From assembly GCA_040183005.1 (NCBI GenBank), contig JAMPIW010000007.1, positions 1,620,188 to 1,684,187 of the forward strand: a stretch of 64,000 bases of DNA. Reading direction: 5' to 3'. Below are positions 34,513-43,420 of this stretch, in pieces. This stretch comes from Gammaproteobacteria bacterium. GTDB lineage: Bacteria; Pseudomonadota; Gammaproteobacteria; Ga0077554; Ga007554. Below the pieces are notes generated by a model, which searched no databases, had not been told where the DNA came from, and worked only from the letters and a program-made list of their open reading frames with translations. Within the stretch, counting starts at the first letter, position 1, and each line of letters opens with the position of its first letter. The translations under genes were made by a program, and so were the position numbers.

Positions 34513-34528
34513 GTCTCCGGCTAGAGAC
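34513..34528. promoter_or_regulatory. palindrome GTCTC-N6-GAGAC, second copy
   Basis: Same arms and spacing as the site at 34090-34105, but with a different spacer (CGGCTA), about 240 bases upstream of the ThiF-nitroreductase start. Conservation of the arms and not the spacer favours a protein-binding site. Confidence 0.4.
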
Positions 34529-34770
34529 ATAACCATTTAAAACTAAGGGGTATCTCTCAAGCGCAAATTTTGATTAAATGACTGATACGCAGGCGCCCTT
34601 TACATGGTGTTTCCTCCCTTGCCACAGACACAATATGCAGTGTCAAAGATGGGGTTTTCCCATGTTTACGTAACATCAGTTAAATTAAATTAAACTCTCT
34701 TCGATTAGCAGGCAGTAAAAATGTTCCATACCGCCCAGACGACGATTCTCTAAGGGACACATAGAAAGAC

Positions 34771-36747
34771 ATGTCTTTCCAGTTTAATTATGAGGAAGCA
34801 TTCAGCCGGAACATCGGCTGGGTAACCGAGCGGGAGCAGCAGATACTGCGGGGCAAAACGATCGCTATCGCCGGTATGGGCGGCGTTGGGGGCATACACC
34901 TCCTCACCCTGGCACGACTCGGCGTGGGTGCATTTCATATTGCCGATCTTGACACCTTCGAGATCGCCAATTTCAACCGCCAAGTCGGCGCCACCATGAG
35001 CGCCCTCGGGCGACCCAAGGTCGAAGTCCTCACGGAGATGGCCAAGGACATCAACCCTGAAATAAACATCAAATCCTTTCCATCGGGCATTGATGAATAC
35101 AATCTGTCGGAATTTTTTACAGGCGTGGATCTCTATGTCGACGGGCTGGATTTTTTTGCCTTTTCGGCGCGCCAGGCCACCTTCGCCGCATGCGCAAGAC
35201 TGGGCATCCCCGCCATTACCGTGGCCCCCCTGGGGATGGGTGCCGCCCTGCTCAACTTTTTGCCGGGTAAAATGACCTTCGAAGAATACTTTTGCCTGAA
35301 CGACCGGCCAGAAGAGGAAAAGGCACTGCGCTTCATGCTCGGCCTTGCACCGGCGCGCCTGCAACTCGGCTATCTGGCAGACCCAACGCGCGTAGACCTG
35401 GCCCAGCACCGCGGCCCCTCCACCATCATGGCCTGCCAGTTATGCGCCGGCGTGGCAGCGACTGAAGCACTAAAAATCCTGCTGAATCGGGGCAAGGTTA
35501 TTGCCGCCCCCCACGGACTGCACTTTGACGCCTATCGCTACAAGATGGCGCGCACCTGGCGCCCCGGCGGCAATAACAACCCCATGCAACGTCTGGCGCT
35601 GTCGATCGCCAAGCGCTATCTTAGCAAACAGACCTGCCCCGTACCCACGAAAAGTCCTGAAGTTACGGAATCCGCCCCTCAGTCAGTGATTGAAACGATT
35701 CTCGATCTGGCGCGCTGGGCGCCGAGTGGCGACAACACCCAGCCGTGGCGGTTCGAAATCGTCAGCGATCACCAGCTCATGGTCCACGGCTTCGATACAC
35801 GCGACTATTGCGTTTACGACCTCGACGGCCACCCTAGCCAGATCGCCCTGGGGGCCTTGCTTGAGACTATTTCCATCGCGGCCACTGGCCATGGGCTAAG
35901 GGCGTCGATCCAGCGCCGCGTGGATTTGCCGGAAACCACACCCACTTTTGATGTATCTTTCGAGCCCGATCCACAGATCCAGCCGGACCCGCTGATTCCA
36001 TTCATTCCGAAGCGCAGCGTGCAGCGCCGCCCCATGCAAACGCGAGCACTAACTCCGCAGGAAAAGCGCACGCTTGAAGCAGCCGTGGGCGGCACTTTCC
36101 GGATTCTGTGGCTGGAGGGATTCGGCAACAAATGGCGCACGGCGCGGCTGATGTTCGCCAACGCCGAGCTGCGCCTCACCATGCGCGAAGCCTACGAGGT
36201 GCACCGCAGCGTTATCCAGTGGAATGCCCGTTTCAGCGAAGACAAGGTGCCCGACCAGGCGATCGGACTCGACCCCCTAACTACCCGACTGATGGGCTGG
36301 GTAATGCAAAGCTGGAAACGTGTCGAATTTTTTAACGCTTTTTTGGCGGGCACCCTAGCACCGCGGATTCAACTTGACTTGATACCTGGCATTGCCTGTG
36401 CCGCCCATTTTGCCATTCTGGCCCACAAAGCCCCTGAAAAGATAGACGATTACGTGGCCGCAGGCCGGGCGGTCCAGCGTTTTTGGCTCACCGCCACCAG
36501 CCTCGGTTTGCAGTTACAGCCGGAGATGACGCCGCTCATCTTCTCCCGCTACGCGCGCAATGGCCTGAAATTTACGGGGGACGATTCGATCAAGAATAAA
36601 GCGGGACAACTGGCTGCAGAGCTCAACAATCTATTAAGTCCAAGCCCAGCTTCAAGAGCTACCTTCATGGGTAGAATTGGCGCCGGCCCCGCGGCTCAGG
36701 CGCGCTCTCTAAGGCTCTCCGTTGCGCGGCTCATGACGCGGGGCTAA
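34771..36747 (+). CDS. ThiF/E1-like adenylyltransferase fused to a nitroreductase
   Basis: 658 residues with two domains. Residues about 8-290 form a ThiF/MoeB-type adenylation domain with the nucleotide motif GMGGVGG, DLDTFEIANFNRQ and a single CQLC pair near 230; the usual second zinc CxxC is not seen. Residues about 305-600 resemble an FMN-dependent nitroreductase (DLARWAPSGDNTQPWRFEI). The fusion is sometimes named MoeY, but a molybdopterin role is not shown. E1-like plus flavoprotein pairs also occur in peptide-modifying clusters, yet no YcaO or precursor gene is evident here. It faces the exosortase-associated acyltransferase across a shared regulatory gap. Confidence 0.85.
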   Translation: MSFQFNYEEAFSRNIGWVTEREQQILRGKTIAIAGMGGVGGIHLLTLARLGVGAFHIADLDTFEIANFNRQVGATMSALGRPKVEVLTEMAKDINPEINIKSFPSGIDEYNLSEFFTGVDLYVDGLDFFAFSARQATFAACARLGIPAITVAPLGMGAALLNFLPGKMTFEEYFCLNDRPEEEKALRFMLGLAPARLQLGYLADPTRVDLAQHRGPSTIMACQLCAGVAATEALKILLNRGKVIAAPHGLHFDAYRYKMARTWRPGGNNNPMQRLALSIAKRYLSKQTCPVPTKSPEVTESAPQSVIETILDLARWAPSGDNTQPWRFEIVSDHQLMVHGFDTRDYCVYDLDGHPSQIALGALLETISIAATGHGLRASIQRRVDLPETTPTFDVSFEPDPQIQPDPLIPFIPKRSVQRRPMQTRALTPQEKRTLEAAVGGTFRILWLEGFGNKWRTARLMFANAELRLTMREAYEVHRSVIQWNARFSEDKVPDQAIGLDPLTTRLMGWVMQSWKRVEFFNAFLAGTLAPRIQLDLIPGIACAAHFAILAHKAPEKIDDYVAAGRAVQRFWLTATSLGLQLQPEMTPLIFSRYARNGLKFTGDDSIKNKAGQLAAELNNLLSPSPASRATFMGRIGAGPAAQARSLRLSVARLMTRG

Positions 36748-36801
36748 CCCGCCCCCTGTGTCAGACTAGCTAGCCCCGGCCCGGTTACACACTCATAGCA
36801 T

Positions 36802-37080
36802 TTATCGGAAAACTTTACGCCTGCTGCGAGTGGGTCGCAAAGAGTTGCTGGATAATCGGCATAGGGAGCAGCCATACAGTGCGACCCAGAAGCTGAACCC
36901 GAGGAACTTGCGGCCGAACACGCTGGCTACTGCACTTTTGGTCTCGTTGACGATCAAGTGCAGCTTGACGTAGAGGCGCCGCAATAGTGCCAGCGCACGC
37001 TTGCCCGGACGAAAGCCGTAGCTGTGCTCGCTGAAGCCAGGGGCGAGCAGCGGTTGCAGCAACGCTTGCTAAATCAGCCT
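36802..37080 (-). pseudogene. group II intron reverse transcriptase/maturase remnant
   Basis: The frame reads LLQPLLAPGFSEHSYGFRPGKRA (RT domain 2) and then jumps directly to LLRRLYVKLHLIVNETKSAV, FGRKFLGFSF (end of the RT and start of the maturase region), so the catalytic middle is deleted. Upstream, RLI-stop-QALLQ shows a CAG-to-TAG nonsense change at 37069-37071. The whole piece is a decayed fossil; no intron RNA domains were recognised. The rest of the 36748-37157 gap holds nothing I can name. Confidence 0.8.
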
Positions 37081-37157
37081 CTCTTCGTTATTGGAAATGT
37101 CACATCTCCACTTTGGCACTCAGATGCCGTTAGGGGAAGGGGCGACCATCCCATTAG

Positions 37158-38171
37158 TCAACGCTCCTCAAATTCAAAAGCATCGAAGTAAAAATGTTCG
37201 CGCGGCAAGCCACGTGCAAGGCAGGTTTCCCGCGCGGCGTTGACCATTACTGGCGAGCCACTGGCATAGACGTCAAAAGCGCTCAGGTCTGGAAAATCTC
37301 CAACCACAGCATCCTGCACATAGCCGCGCCTGCCACGCCAGCCATCATCCACTTCAAGCCTCGACAATACCGGCGCGTATTCGAGATTTTCGACCTCGCT
37401 TACCCAACCGCGCACCACCCTGTCCAGATAAAGATCCTGTTTCGTGGATGCGCCCCAGTAAAGATAAATGGGGCGACGCACTCCCTGCGTTAGTGCGTCC
37501 TCCACGATGCCTTTGATGGGCGCAAAGCCCGTGCCTGCCGCCATGAGGATAATGGGCCGCACCGATTCCTTGCGCAGAGTGAAGTCACCCAGCGGCCCCT
37601 CGATACGCAGGATGTCTTTCTCCTTCATGCCATTGAACACGTGCCCAGTGAACTCCCCGCCCTCGACCAGACCGATATGCAGCTCAATGAATCCATCCTC
37701 ATGCGGAGGGTTGGCAATCGAAAAGCTGCGCCTGCGCCCATCGCGCAGAATGATATTGATGTATTGCCCCGCGGCATACTGCAAGCGCTCGGTATTGGGC
37801 AACTTGAGATGCAGGCGTATCACCTCGGGCGCGAGCAGCTCCATCTTTTCCACCCGGCACGGCAGTTTCTTCACCACCACATCCTGCGCAACGTGGACGC
37901 CGCGCGGCTCAATTGCAATATCGCTCAGGGGCGTTGCTTTGCAGAACAGCGCCATGCCCGCATTAATTTCCTGTTCGTTCAAGGCATGCGGGGAAAAATC
38001 TCCGTAATCGACACGGCCTTCCAAAATCTTTCCCTTGCACGCCCCGCACTGGCCGTTGCGGCAACCGTAGGGCAGCGGCACGCCCTGACGCACAGCGGCG
38101 TCGATGAGGGTCTCACCTGTTTCAACGATGAAATCACGATCTCCGGGATGGATATGAACTTTGAAGCGCAT
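37158..38171 (-). CDS. NAD(P)H-flavin/CDP-glucoseen reductase type oxidoreductase with 2Fe-2S domain
   Basis: A 337-residue electron-transfer protein. A plant-type ferredoxin domain (cysteines in YGCRNGQCGACKG plus LFCK, about residues 36-78) is joined to a ferredoxin-NADP reductase module. The FAD-binding RRRSFSIANPP and NAD-binding MAAGTGFAPIKGIVED motifs are visible. Databases often call this CDP-6-deoxy-delta-3,4-glucoseen reductase. Its place 2 kb from ubiD recalls the E. coli ubiD-fre pair, where the flavin reductase may supply reduced FMN for the UbiD cofactor. That link is inference. Confidence 0.85.
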   Translation of the reverse strand: MRFKVHIHPGDRDFIVETGETLIDAAVRQGVPLPYGCRNGQCGACKGKILEGRVDYGDFSPHALNEQEINAGMALFCKATPLSDIAIEPRGVHVAQDVVVKKLPCRVEKMELLAPEVIRLHLKLPNTERLQYAAGQYINIILRDGRRRSFSIANPPHEDGFIELHIGLVEGGEFTGHVFNGMKEKDILRIEGPLGDFTLRKESVRPIILMAAGTGFAPIKGIVEDALTQGVRRPIYLYWGASTKQDLYLDRVVRGWVSEVENLEYAPVLSRLEVDDGWRGRRGYVQDAVVGDFPDLSAFDVYASGSPVMVNAARETCLARGLPREHFYFDAFEFEER

Positions 38172-38221
38172 GGGCTAACCTTGGTATGCTGTTGTCGCCT
38201 AATTTTACACCGGAGCAACTC

Positions 38222-39103
38222 ATGAATCATGCATTTATCATCGGCTGTGGCGACATCGGCCAGCGCGTGGCCAAACTGTGGCAGACAGCAGGCGGCTCGG
38301 TGAGCGCACTGGCTCGTTCGGCAGAGCGTGCGCAATCGCTGGCCGACAGTGGCATCACCCCAGTCAGTGGTGACCTGGATCGACCCGATACGCTGCACAG
38401 CTTGCCGGTTAAATGCTCCGTTTTATTCTATTTTGCCCCGCCACCCGGTGATGGGCCGGGCGATCCACGCATGCGTGCCACGCTCGCTGCGCTAACTCCC
38501 CCAAACTGGCCTACCCGCATCGTCTACATCAGCACCACCGGCGTGTATGGCGACTGCCAGGGCGGATGGGTAACGGAGGAAACGCCCACCCATCCACGCA
38601 GCGCACGCGGCGCGCGGCGGCTTGACGCCGAAACCGCCTTGCTCGACTGGCATCGCGCCAGCGGCGTGCCGGTGGTGATCCTGCGCGTGCCGGGTATTTA
38701 TGGGCCTGGCCGCCTACCGCTGGAACGCATCCGACAAGGCACCCCAGTGGTACGCGAAGAAGAAGCACCCTACAGCAACCGCATCCACGCCGACGACTTG
38801 GCGCGCGTCTGCGTCGCCGCAGCAAATCGGGGACGTGCCGGGGAGGTCTACAACATCAGCGACGACCAGCCCACCACCATGACTGATTACTTTTACCAAG
38901 TCGCGGATGCACTAAACCTCCCCCACCCGCCTGCCGTGAACATGGCCGAGGCGCGCCGGCAACTCACGCCGGGCATGGTGTCATTTCTGGAAGAATCACG
39001 GCGCATCGACAACAGCAAGATGCGGGAGGAATTGGGGATGGAATTGCTTTATCCCAAACTGGAATCCGGCTTGGCAGCCTGTTTGCCTGCTGACAAGGGA
39101 TAA
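38222..39103 (+). CDS. SDR family NAD(P)-dependent epimerase (YeeZ-like)
   Basis: A 293-residue extended SDR. The nucleotide motif is IIGCGDIGQRVAK at the N-terminus. VYISTTGVYGDCQGGWVTE fits the serine/threonine and tyrosine region, and LRVPGIYGPGRLP is a typical epimerase strand. The substrate is unknown. ATG 38222 has GGAG at 8 bases; an in-frame upstream start at 38186 lacks one. Confidence 0.85.
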   Translation: MNHAFIIGCGDIGQRVAKLWQTAGGSVSALARSAERAQSLADSGITPVSGDLDRPDTLHSLPVKCSVLFYFAPPPGDGPGDPRMRATLAALTPPNWPTRIVYISTTGVYGDCQGGWVTEETPTHPRSARGARRLDAETALLDWHRASGVPVVILRVPGIYGPGRLPLERIRQGTPVVREEEAPYSNRIHADDLARVCVAAANRGRAGEVYNISDDQPTTMTDYFYQVADALNLPHPPAVNMAEARRQLTPGMVSFLEESRRIDNSKMREELGMELLYPKLESGLAACLPADKG

Positions 39104-39106
39104 ATC

Positions 39107-39140
39107 AAAAACGCCCGGCACCGGGAGCCGGTGTCGGGCG
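39107..39140 (-). terminator. intrinsic terminator of the carbonic anhydrase gene
   Basis: A 13-bp stem with one G-T wobble (39112-39124 with 39128-39140) and a GAG loop. On the minus strand it is followed by a T5 run (A's at 39107-39111). It lies 24 bases after the carbonic anhydrase stop and also just past the convergent SDR gene. Confidence 0.85.
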
Positions 39141-39164
39141 CAATACTGCAACTACAGATGCGGA

Positions 39165-39905
39165 TTACTTGGTGGGCAGGATGCCTGCAGCCTTGATCTT
39201 GGCCGGGTCTGTGTCACCGTTGACATTGGTGATCACCAGTTTGCCATGTCCCAGGCTGTAGTCATTGCGGAAGTCGTACACGCCGCCCATGACCGCCAGC
39301 TTGCCTGCCTTAACTTCGGCGGCGAATTTCTCCATGGCGAAGGCAACCTGATTGTTGACGTTTGCCTCCACGCTGGTCATCACCTCTTTGTTGTCACCAG
39401 CGTTCTTGCCAGGCACTTTAATGGTGTCGAGTTCACGCTTGATAGGTGCTTCGATGCTGGAGTAATCACCCATCGCCGCCTTCACGGCGCCACAAGCAGA
39501 ATGGCCGATAACCAGCAGCAATGGCGTGTGCAAATGACGCACGCCGTATTCGACGGAGCCCTCGGCGGTCGCTATCTGATTGCCGATATCACGCACCATG
39601 AACAAATCGCCCTCGGGGTCTTTGTCCAACGCATGAGTGTGGACGCGCGAGTCGGAGCAGGTCACCACCGTAGCGCGGGGCTTCTGCCCTTTAATGTGTT
39701 CGGCAAAGTGAGCGGCGCCGCTTGCCTTGACGAAACTCTGGTTGTCATCCACGAGATTTTTGACGATCGCCCTGATTTGCGCCTTTTCGTTTCCCGCAGC
39801 GGCAGTCGAGTGAGCGTCATGAGCGTCAGCTGCCAAGGCTTGTCCTGCAAAGAGGATCGCGGGCAAAGACAGAACGGCGAAACAGGTTTTTGCTGATTTA
39901 TACAT
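39165..39905 (-). CDS. exported beta-class carbonic anhydrase
   Basis: Hydrates CO2 to bicarbonate with a zinc cofactor. The 246-residue product has a Sec signal peptide (hydrophobic core AVLSLPAILFAGQ, cleavage near ALA-AD), so it works in the periplasm. Zinc ligands are Cys in VTCSDSRV, His and Cys in IGHSACGAVK, and the Asp/Arg dyad lies in CSDSR. Beta-class enzymes with signal peptides are less common than cytoplasmic ones. ATG 39905 follows GGAGG by 10 bases. It is monocistronic with its own terminator. Confidence 0.92.
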   Translation of the reverse strand: MYKSAKTCFAVLSLPAILFAGQALAADAHDAHSTAAAGNEKAQIRAIVKNLVDDNQSFVKASGAAHFAEHIKGQKPRATVVTCSDSRVHTHALDKDPEGDLFMVRDIGNQIATAEGSVEYGVRHLHTPLLLVIGHSACGAVKAAMGDYSSIEAPIKRELDTIKVPGKNAGDNKEVMTSVEANVNNQVAFAMEKFAAEVKAGKLAVMGGVYDFRNDYSLGHGKLVITNVNGDTDPAKIKAAGILPTK

Positions 39906-40115
39906 CCCTACATCCTCCACCTTTTATAATGTTTAACTAGATTCATTTTACTATCGGCGCTTTGAGATGGTTACGTCCGGCACTGCACGGTTGGACGCCC
40001 TCTTCCCCCATCCCCATCGTTTGAATGTGCTTTGAAAAAACCCAAAAAACAGACAACTATGGCCCAAACGCTGACCGTTCTATATTACATAGGAACGCGC
40101 GGATAGCAAGCCCAT

Positions 40116-41597
40116 TTATTGACCAGTTTCATCGGAAATTCCCAAATCCTGCCACATCGTATCCACGCGCCTTTTCACATCCTCGCTCATGCTGATCGGC
40201 TGCCCCCACTCACGACTAGTTTCGCCCTTCCATTTATTGGTGGCATCGAAACCGATCTTGGAACCCAGACCCGACACTGGGGACGCAAAATCCAGATAAT
40301 CAATGGGGGTGTTTTCGATGATGGTGGTGTCACGCCCAGGGTCCATGCGCGTGGTCATCGCCCAGATCACGTCCTTCCAATCACGCACGTTCACATCCTC
40401 ATCCGTGACGATAACAAACTTGGTATACATAAACTGGCGCAGAAACGACCACACCCCCAGCATCACACGCTTGGCGTGACCAGGATATTGTTTGCGCATG
40501 CTCACCACTGCCAGGCGATAGGAACAACCCTCGGGCGGCAGATAGAAATCGACGATCTCCGGGAACTGCTTTTGCAGAATCGGCACGAACACTTCATTGA
40601 GCGCCACGCCCAGCACCGCAGGCTCGTCCGGCGGCCTGCCTGTGTAGGTGCTGTGGTAGATGGGATTGTCGCGGTGGGTGATGCGCTCGATGGTGAACAC
40701 CGGAAAGGTATCCACTTCATTGTAGTAGCCAGTATGGTCGCCAAACGGGCCTTCGGGGGCCTCTTCACCCGGCTCAATATAACCCTCCAGTACGAACTCG
40801 GCACTGGCGGGCACCTGCAAATCATTGGTCTGGCACTTCACCACCTCGGTCTTGGCCCCGCGCAGCAGCCCGGCAAAGGCATATTCGGACAGCGTATCCG
40901 GCACCGGCGTCACCGCGCCGAGTATCGTCGCTGGGTCTGCACCCAGCGCTACCGCCACCGGAAAGCGCTTGCCGGGATGGGCAAGCTGCCACTCGCGAAA
41001 ATCCAAAGCCCCACCACGGTGCGATAGCCAGCGCATGATGACCTTGTTACGCGCTATCACCTGCTGGCGATAGATCCCCAGATTCTGCCGCTCTTTATGC
41101 GGCCCCTTGGTTACCACCAGCGCCCAGGTGATGAGCGGCCCTGCATCGCCAGGCCAGCAGGTCTGAATGGGGAGCGTGGACAGATCGACATCCGCCGCCT
41201 CAATGACATTCTCCTGGCAAGCGGCGCGGCTCACCACCTTGGGCGCCATGTTCAACACCTGTTTGAAGATAGGCAATTTATCCCAGGCATCGCGCATCCC
41301 TTTGGGCGGCTCGGGCTCCTTCAAAAAGGCCAACGTCTTGCCCACCTCGCGCAGCGCCTCGACTGAATCTTCCCCCATGCCTAACGCGACACGGCGCGGT
41401 GTGCCGAACAGATTGCCGAGCACTGGAATGGAGTAGCCCTTGGGATTTTCAAACAACAATGCCGGCCCGCCCGCCCGCAGCGTGCGGTCGCAGATCTCGG
41501 TCATTTCAAGAATGGGATCAACTTCAAGGGTGATGCGTTTAAGCTCCCCCTCTTTCTCCAATTTAGCGATGAAGTCGCGCAGGTCATGATATTTCAT
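40116..41597 (-). CDS. ubiD: 4-hydroxy-3-polyprenylbenzoate decarboxylase (UbiD)
   Basis: Decarboxylates the ubiquinone precursor with prenylated FMN. The 493-residue length and the wording [41 protein letters not shown] (with the E-x-x-x-x-x-x-H active-site region) and the [10 protein letters not shown] segment are characteristic. The Glu-Arg-Glu triad is presumably in this region. UbiX, which makes the cofactor, is not in the window. The nearby Fre-like reductase supports the ubiquinone context. Confidence 0.96.
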   Translation of the reverse strand: MKYHDLRDFIAKLEKEGELKRITLEVDPILEMTEICDRTLRAGGPALLFENPKGYSIPVLGNLFGTPRRVALGMGEDSVEALREVGKTLAFLKEPEPPKGMRDAWDKLPIFKQVLNMAPKVVSRAACQENVIEAADVDLSTLPIQTCWPGDAGPLITWALVVTKGPHKERQNLGIYRQQVIARNKVIMRWLSHRGGALDFREWQLAHPGKRFPVAVALGADPATILGAVTPVPDTLSEYAFAGLLRGAKTEVVKCQTNDLQVPASAEFVLEGYIEPGEEAPEGPFGDHTGYYNEVDTFPVFTIERITHRDNPIYHSTYTGRPPDEPAVLGVALNEVFVPILQKQFPEIVDFYLPPEGCSYRLAVVSMRKQYPGHAKRVMLGVWSFLRQFMYTKFVIVTDEDVNVRDWKDVIWAMTTRMDPGRDTTIIENTPIDYLDFASPVSGLGSKIGFDATNKWKGETSREWGQPISMSEDVKRRVDTMWQDLGISDETGQ

Positions 41598-41646
41598 GCC
41601 CGGATCATAGCAATGTTCTGGAAGTTTCGCCTAGCCCGATGATGAG

Positions 41647-42411
41647 CTATAAACGAATAATCTCTCCACCCTGCAACCTCCGCAGATTGCGTCCGGCCAT
41701 GGCGGCCTGGCACTCCGTGAAGATGACATCCTCGTCACCGGGCTTATTGTGAGTAATGTACACCAGCGGGTCATGACGAAGTTTCACTATATCTTCCGCC
41801 AGCAATACGGGACAATAATGGTGGGCCAGGCGGCTAAGTTCCAGATTGTGATTGGCGAAGGCCGCTTCGACAATGAGCACGTCCAGGCGTTGATGGGCGT
41901 TCAGCGCGCTCCATAGACTGTCGTTGCTGGTGGTATCACCAGTGAAGGCAAAGGCGCCAGTGGGACATTCAACATAATAGCCGACGCCCGGAACAGTGTG
42001 ATTGACGGGAATCATTTCCAGCGTGCGCCCCGCAATCGCACAAACTTCGCCAGGGAGCATGACCTCATAGCGCAGCACCGGCTTTTCTGGGCTGGGCAAT
42101 CTGGCAAAGTCGGGCCAAATCACCCAGTTGAAAATGTGCTCTTGCAGCGCCCGCAGGGTGGCGGCTTGACCGTGAACTACGATAGGATCGTGTATGGAGT
42201 CGAAGATGCTATCCAGCAGCAACGGCAGAAAGGCAATGTGATCAAGATGGGAATGTGTTATGAATATGTGGCGAATGGCGGCCATCTCATCAAAGCTTAA
42301 ATCCCCCACGCCGCTGCCCGCATCGATAAGGATATCCTCGTCGATCAACAAAGACGTGGTTCTAAGCCCGGTTCCAACCCCCCCACTCGCCCCCAACACG
42401 CGCACGTTCAT
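41647..42411 (-). CDS. class II 3',5'-cyclic-nucleotide phosphodiesterase (metallo-beta-lactamase fold)
   Basis: A 254-residue MBL-fold hydrolase. The metal-binding motif THSHLDHIAFLP is at residues 53-64, with further ligands in PVNHTVPG and FTGDTTSND. Wording matches the class II cyclic-nucleotide phosphodiesterases (PDEase II), which cleave cAMP or cGMP. Whether it acts on cAMP in this cell is unproven; MBL-fold relatives such as RNase Z share the motif. Confidence 0.8.
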   Translation of the reverse strand: MNVRVLGASGGVGTGLRTTSLLIDEDILIDAGSGVGDLSFDEMAAIRHIFITHSHLDHIAFLPLLLDSIFDSIHDPIVVHGQAATLRALQEHIFNWVIWPDFARLPSPEKPVLRYEVMLPGEVCAIAGRTLEMIPVNHTVPGVGYYVECPTGAFAFTGDTTSNDSLWSALNAHQRLDVLIVEAAFANHNLELSRLAHHYCPVLLAEDIVKLRHDPLVYITHNKPGDEDVIFTECQAAMAGRNLRRLQGGEIIRL

Positions 42412-42613
42412 GTGTCACCGTCCTGTTTTCCCATGATCTCTCCACCGCTCCTGACTATACATGAGGCTTGAACCAAAGAGATATACCGGCCCATAGGCCT
42501 CTAAATCACACACTCCTTTACATCGGCCAATTTATCCTGAAACATGAGTCTGCCCCTTCAATGACAGCCGCAGATATGAGATTATCTCCAATTGTAGATT
42601 GAGCCACGGAAAC

Positions 42614-43420
42614 ATGAGCACTATTGTAATCAGCTTTGCCGCCGTTATTTTGTATTGCTTAACGGGCTTCCTGCTCGCATTCTCCCTCTATAAGAGGGAG
42701 AATGCGCCAATCTCCAGAGCGGGATTGATCGCCATGGGCATGGCCGCCGTTGCGCTGCACGCCATCGCCTTGTATCAAAGCCTGTTTACCACACTTGGAC
42801 TAAACCTCGGGTTCTTCAATGCGTTTTCACTGCTGTCTTGGCTGATTGCGCTGCTGGTACTGCTGGCCTCTTTTACAAAACCGGTCGAAAATCTGGGGAT
42901 CGCCATCTTCCCGCTGGCCGGTTTGGCCATCGCGTTGGAGATCATGTTCCCATCCCAGTATCTGTTCCTGGAAAAAACCACGCCAGGCATTCAGGCACAC
43001 ATCCTGATTTCGGTGCTCGCGTACAGCCTTCTCAGCATCGCCGCCATGCAAGCCATCCTCCTGTCCATTCAGGACAGATACCTGCGCGCCCGGCAGCCAG
43101 GAGGATTCATTCGAGCACTGCCACCGCTGCAAACCATGGAGACGCTTCTGTTCCAGATGATCGGAGCAGGGTTTGTGCTGCAAAGCCTGTCTTTGATCAC
43201 AGGTGTATTCTTTCTGGAGAACCTGTTCGCGCAACACCTGGTGCATAAGACTGTTCTTTCCATCATCGCGTGGCTGGTATTTGCAGTGCTATTGTGGGGG
43301 CGCTGGCGCTTCGGCTGGCGGGGGCGCACCGCAATTCGCTGGACGATCAGCGGCGCGGTGGCATTGATGCTGGCTTATTTCGGCAGCAAGCTGGTGCTGG
43401 AACTCGTGCTGCACCGCTGA
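42614..43420 (+). CDS. ypjD: CcsA/HemX-like inner membrane protein YpjD
   Basis: A 268-residue protein with eight or so predicted helices and the CcsA/HemX (cytochrome c assembly) family pattern, as in YpjD/CorE. ATG 42614 follows GGA closely. Its stop shares one base with the start of the next gene (TGATG). The pair ypjD-corC is conserved in gammaproteobacteria and is linked to magnesium/cobalt handling. Confidence 0.85.
   Translation: MSTIVISFAAVILYCLTGFLLAFSLYKRENAPISRAGLIAMGMAAVALHAIALYQSLFTTLGLNLGFFNAFSLLSWLIALLVLLASFTKPVENLGIAIFPLAGLAIALEIMFPSQYLFLEKTTPGIQAHILISVLAYSLLSIAAMQAILLSIQDRYLRARQPGGFIRALPPLQTMETLLFQMIGAGFVLQSLSLITGVFFLENLFAQHLVHKTVLSIIAWLVFAVLLWGRWRFGWRGRTAIRWTISGAVALMLAYFGSKLVLELVLHR

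Larger units (their letters stand above)
34047..34770. other. AT-rich divergent intergenic region with paired GTCTC-N6-GAGAC palindromes
   Basis: No gene is seen in 724 bases. The base composition drops sharply (many A/T runs between 34310 and 34500). It contains GTCTC-N6-GAGAC twice (34090-34105 and 34513-34528), TTCAC-GCGA-GTGAA at 34164-34177, and a weak sigma-54-like string TTGGC-N8-CTGCA at 34326-34342. Confidence 0.5.

Noticed and set aside
36722-36775. GGGGCTA...TAGCCCC pair after the ThiF-nitroreductase gene as a terminator
   Set aside because: The loop is about 24 nt long, the stem is short and no T-run follows.
40022-40115. Promoter or regulatory RNA between the carbonic anhydrase and ubiD genes
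   Set aside because: I found no convincing -10/-35 pair or hairpin; the interval shows nothing I can name.
43270-43419. 50-residue N-terminal extension of the CorC-family protein
   Set aside because: It overlaps ypjD; the family begins at the ATG sharing the ypjD stop.
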